From positions 62,001 through 126,000 of the forward strand of contig NZ_FODS01000007.1 of the NCBI RefSeq assembly GCF_900110425.1: a stretch of DNA of 64,000 nucleotides, in the 5' to 3' direction. The stretch is from Salinihabitans flavidus (GTDB lineage: Bacteria; Pseudomonadota; Alphaproteobacteria; Rhodobacterales; Rhodobacteraceae). The notes under the pieces were generated by a model. The model saw only the letters and a list, made by a program, of their open reading frames with translations, was not told the origin of the DNA and searched no databases. Positions within the stretch are counted from its first letter, which is position 1. Each line of letters opens with the position of its first letter. Positions 63,681-64,000 of this stretch are shown one piece after another. A program made the translations under genes and the position numbers.

Positions 63681-64000
63681 AGCACCGATCACGCGGCGCA
63701 GAGTGACGCTAACCGCTTTGCGGCGACCGTCCAAACCGCCAGCGCCGTGGCCGCCTTGCGCGGGGTTATTGGGTTTCGGTTGCATTTCATGGCATTGCAG
63801 AGGAAAGTGAGAGGGCTAACACTGGTGCGGACGCGACTGCCCGGACGGTCGCCTTGCGCGCCCAAGGCTCTTATCAAGAAGGCCGGACTGGCAGGAAGGG
63901 GTCGTTTTGAACCGGACACAGAAGCCAGCGCGATCATGCAGGCAGTCCCGGCGCGCGCCCCCAATCGGAACACTATCGGGCATATTCGAAGCACCTCGCC
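63681..64000. other. Unassigned 320-bp stretch at the window end
   Basis: I see no supported gene. A minus-strand frame of 101 codons (63689-63994) has no recognisable motif and biased composition. It may belong to a feature that continues beyond the window. Confidence 0.4.

Noticed and set aside
63689-63994. Minus-strand frame of 101 codons at the window end
   Set aside because: No motif, no clear ribosome site, and the composition looks non-coding; left as unassigned.

Overview
The window is chromosomal DNA of a GC-rich alphaproteobacterium, most likely a Rhodobacterales (Roseobacter/Rhodobacter-type) bacterium. The evidence is the high GC content, dense operons with ATGA/TGATG overlaps, a PBP1C/alpha-2-macroglobulin pair, split MnmC functions, ubiE-ubiB beside mutM, and an intergenic repeat of the TTTTCGGGTCAAATACCTCGGGG type. 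I infer the taxon from these; I could not run a search. No rRNA, tRNA, insertion sequence, prophage or CRISPR array was recognised.

Layout. 1-5.2 kb (+): the 3' part of an alpha-2-macroglobulin gene, pbpC and recO. 5.1-16.1 kb (-): a tightly packed run of ten genes. In transcription order these are a PEP mutase/nucleotidyltransferase fusion, phosphonopyruvate decarboxylase, 2-aminoethylphosphonate (AEP) transaminase, a serine-palmitoyltransferase-like enzyme, a DUF4833-type protein, inositol-3-phosphate synthase, a eukaryotic-type 3-ketosphinganine reductase, a CdsA-like enzyme and an LptF/LptG-like permease pair. 16.4-31.1 kb: phosphonate uptake (phnC-D-E1-E2, with a Pho box) and a hexapeptide transferase. 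Then a PhnM paralogue and PhnF on the minus strand diverge from the C-P lyase genes phnG-H-I-J-K-(corA)-L-N, followed by a DUF1045 protein and canonical phnM. 31.3-37.1 kb (-): a Yej-type peptide ABC transporter. 37.3-48.7 kb: housekeeping genes (MnmD and an FAD partner, EamA transporter, lytic transglycosylase, dapA, ubiB/ubiE, mutM, enoyl-CoA hydratase, a glycosyltransferase). 48.9-55.2 kb (+): rpsT, dnaA, dnaN, pncB and an agmatinase-like gene. 55.2-63.7 kb: arfB, a queuosine-precursor transporter, mepA, an MFS gene, a thioesterase, yggT, a glycosyltransferase and a cytosine-deaminase-like gene.

The most interesting system is the 5.1-16.1 kb minus-strand cluster. It combines a complete route from PEP to CMP-activated AEP with the first two steps of sphingoid-base synthesis, inositol phosphate synthesis, a CTP-dependent lipid-activating enzyme and a second LptF/G-like export pair away from lptD. 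I propose that it makes and exports a sphingolipid-type membrane lipid with an AEP and/or phosphoinositol head group. The final head-group transferase and the N-acyltransferase are not visible in the window. The cluster starts from a 294-bp region shared with the divergent phnCDE import operon, so phosphonate synthesis, import and C-P bond breakage lie side by side.

Intergenic DNA carries three nested repeat families: a terminator-like module, 31-bp tandem units (two in one copy, three in another), and arrays of 11-bp ACCGACGnnnT iterons. Two complete composites (about 340-360 bp) lie 8.4 kb apart at about 52.4 and 60.8 kb. A possible small ORF or sRNA with an unusually strong Shine-Dalgarno sequence lies at 55.75-55.92 kb.
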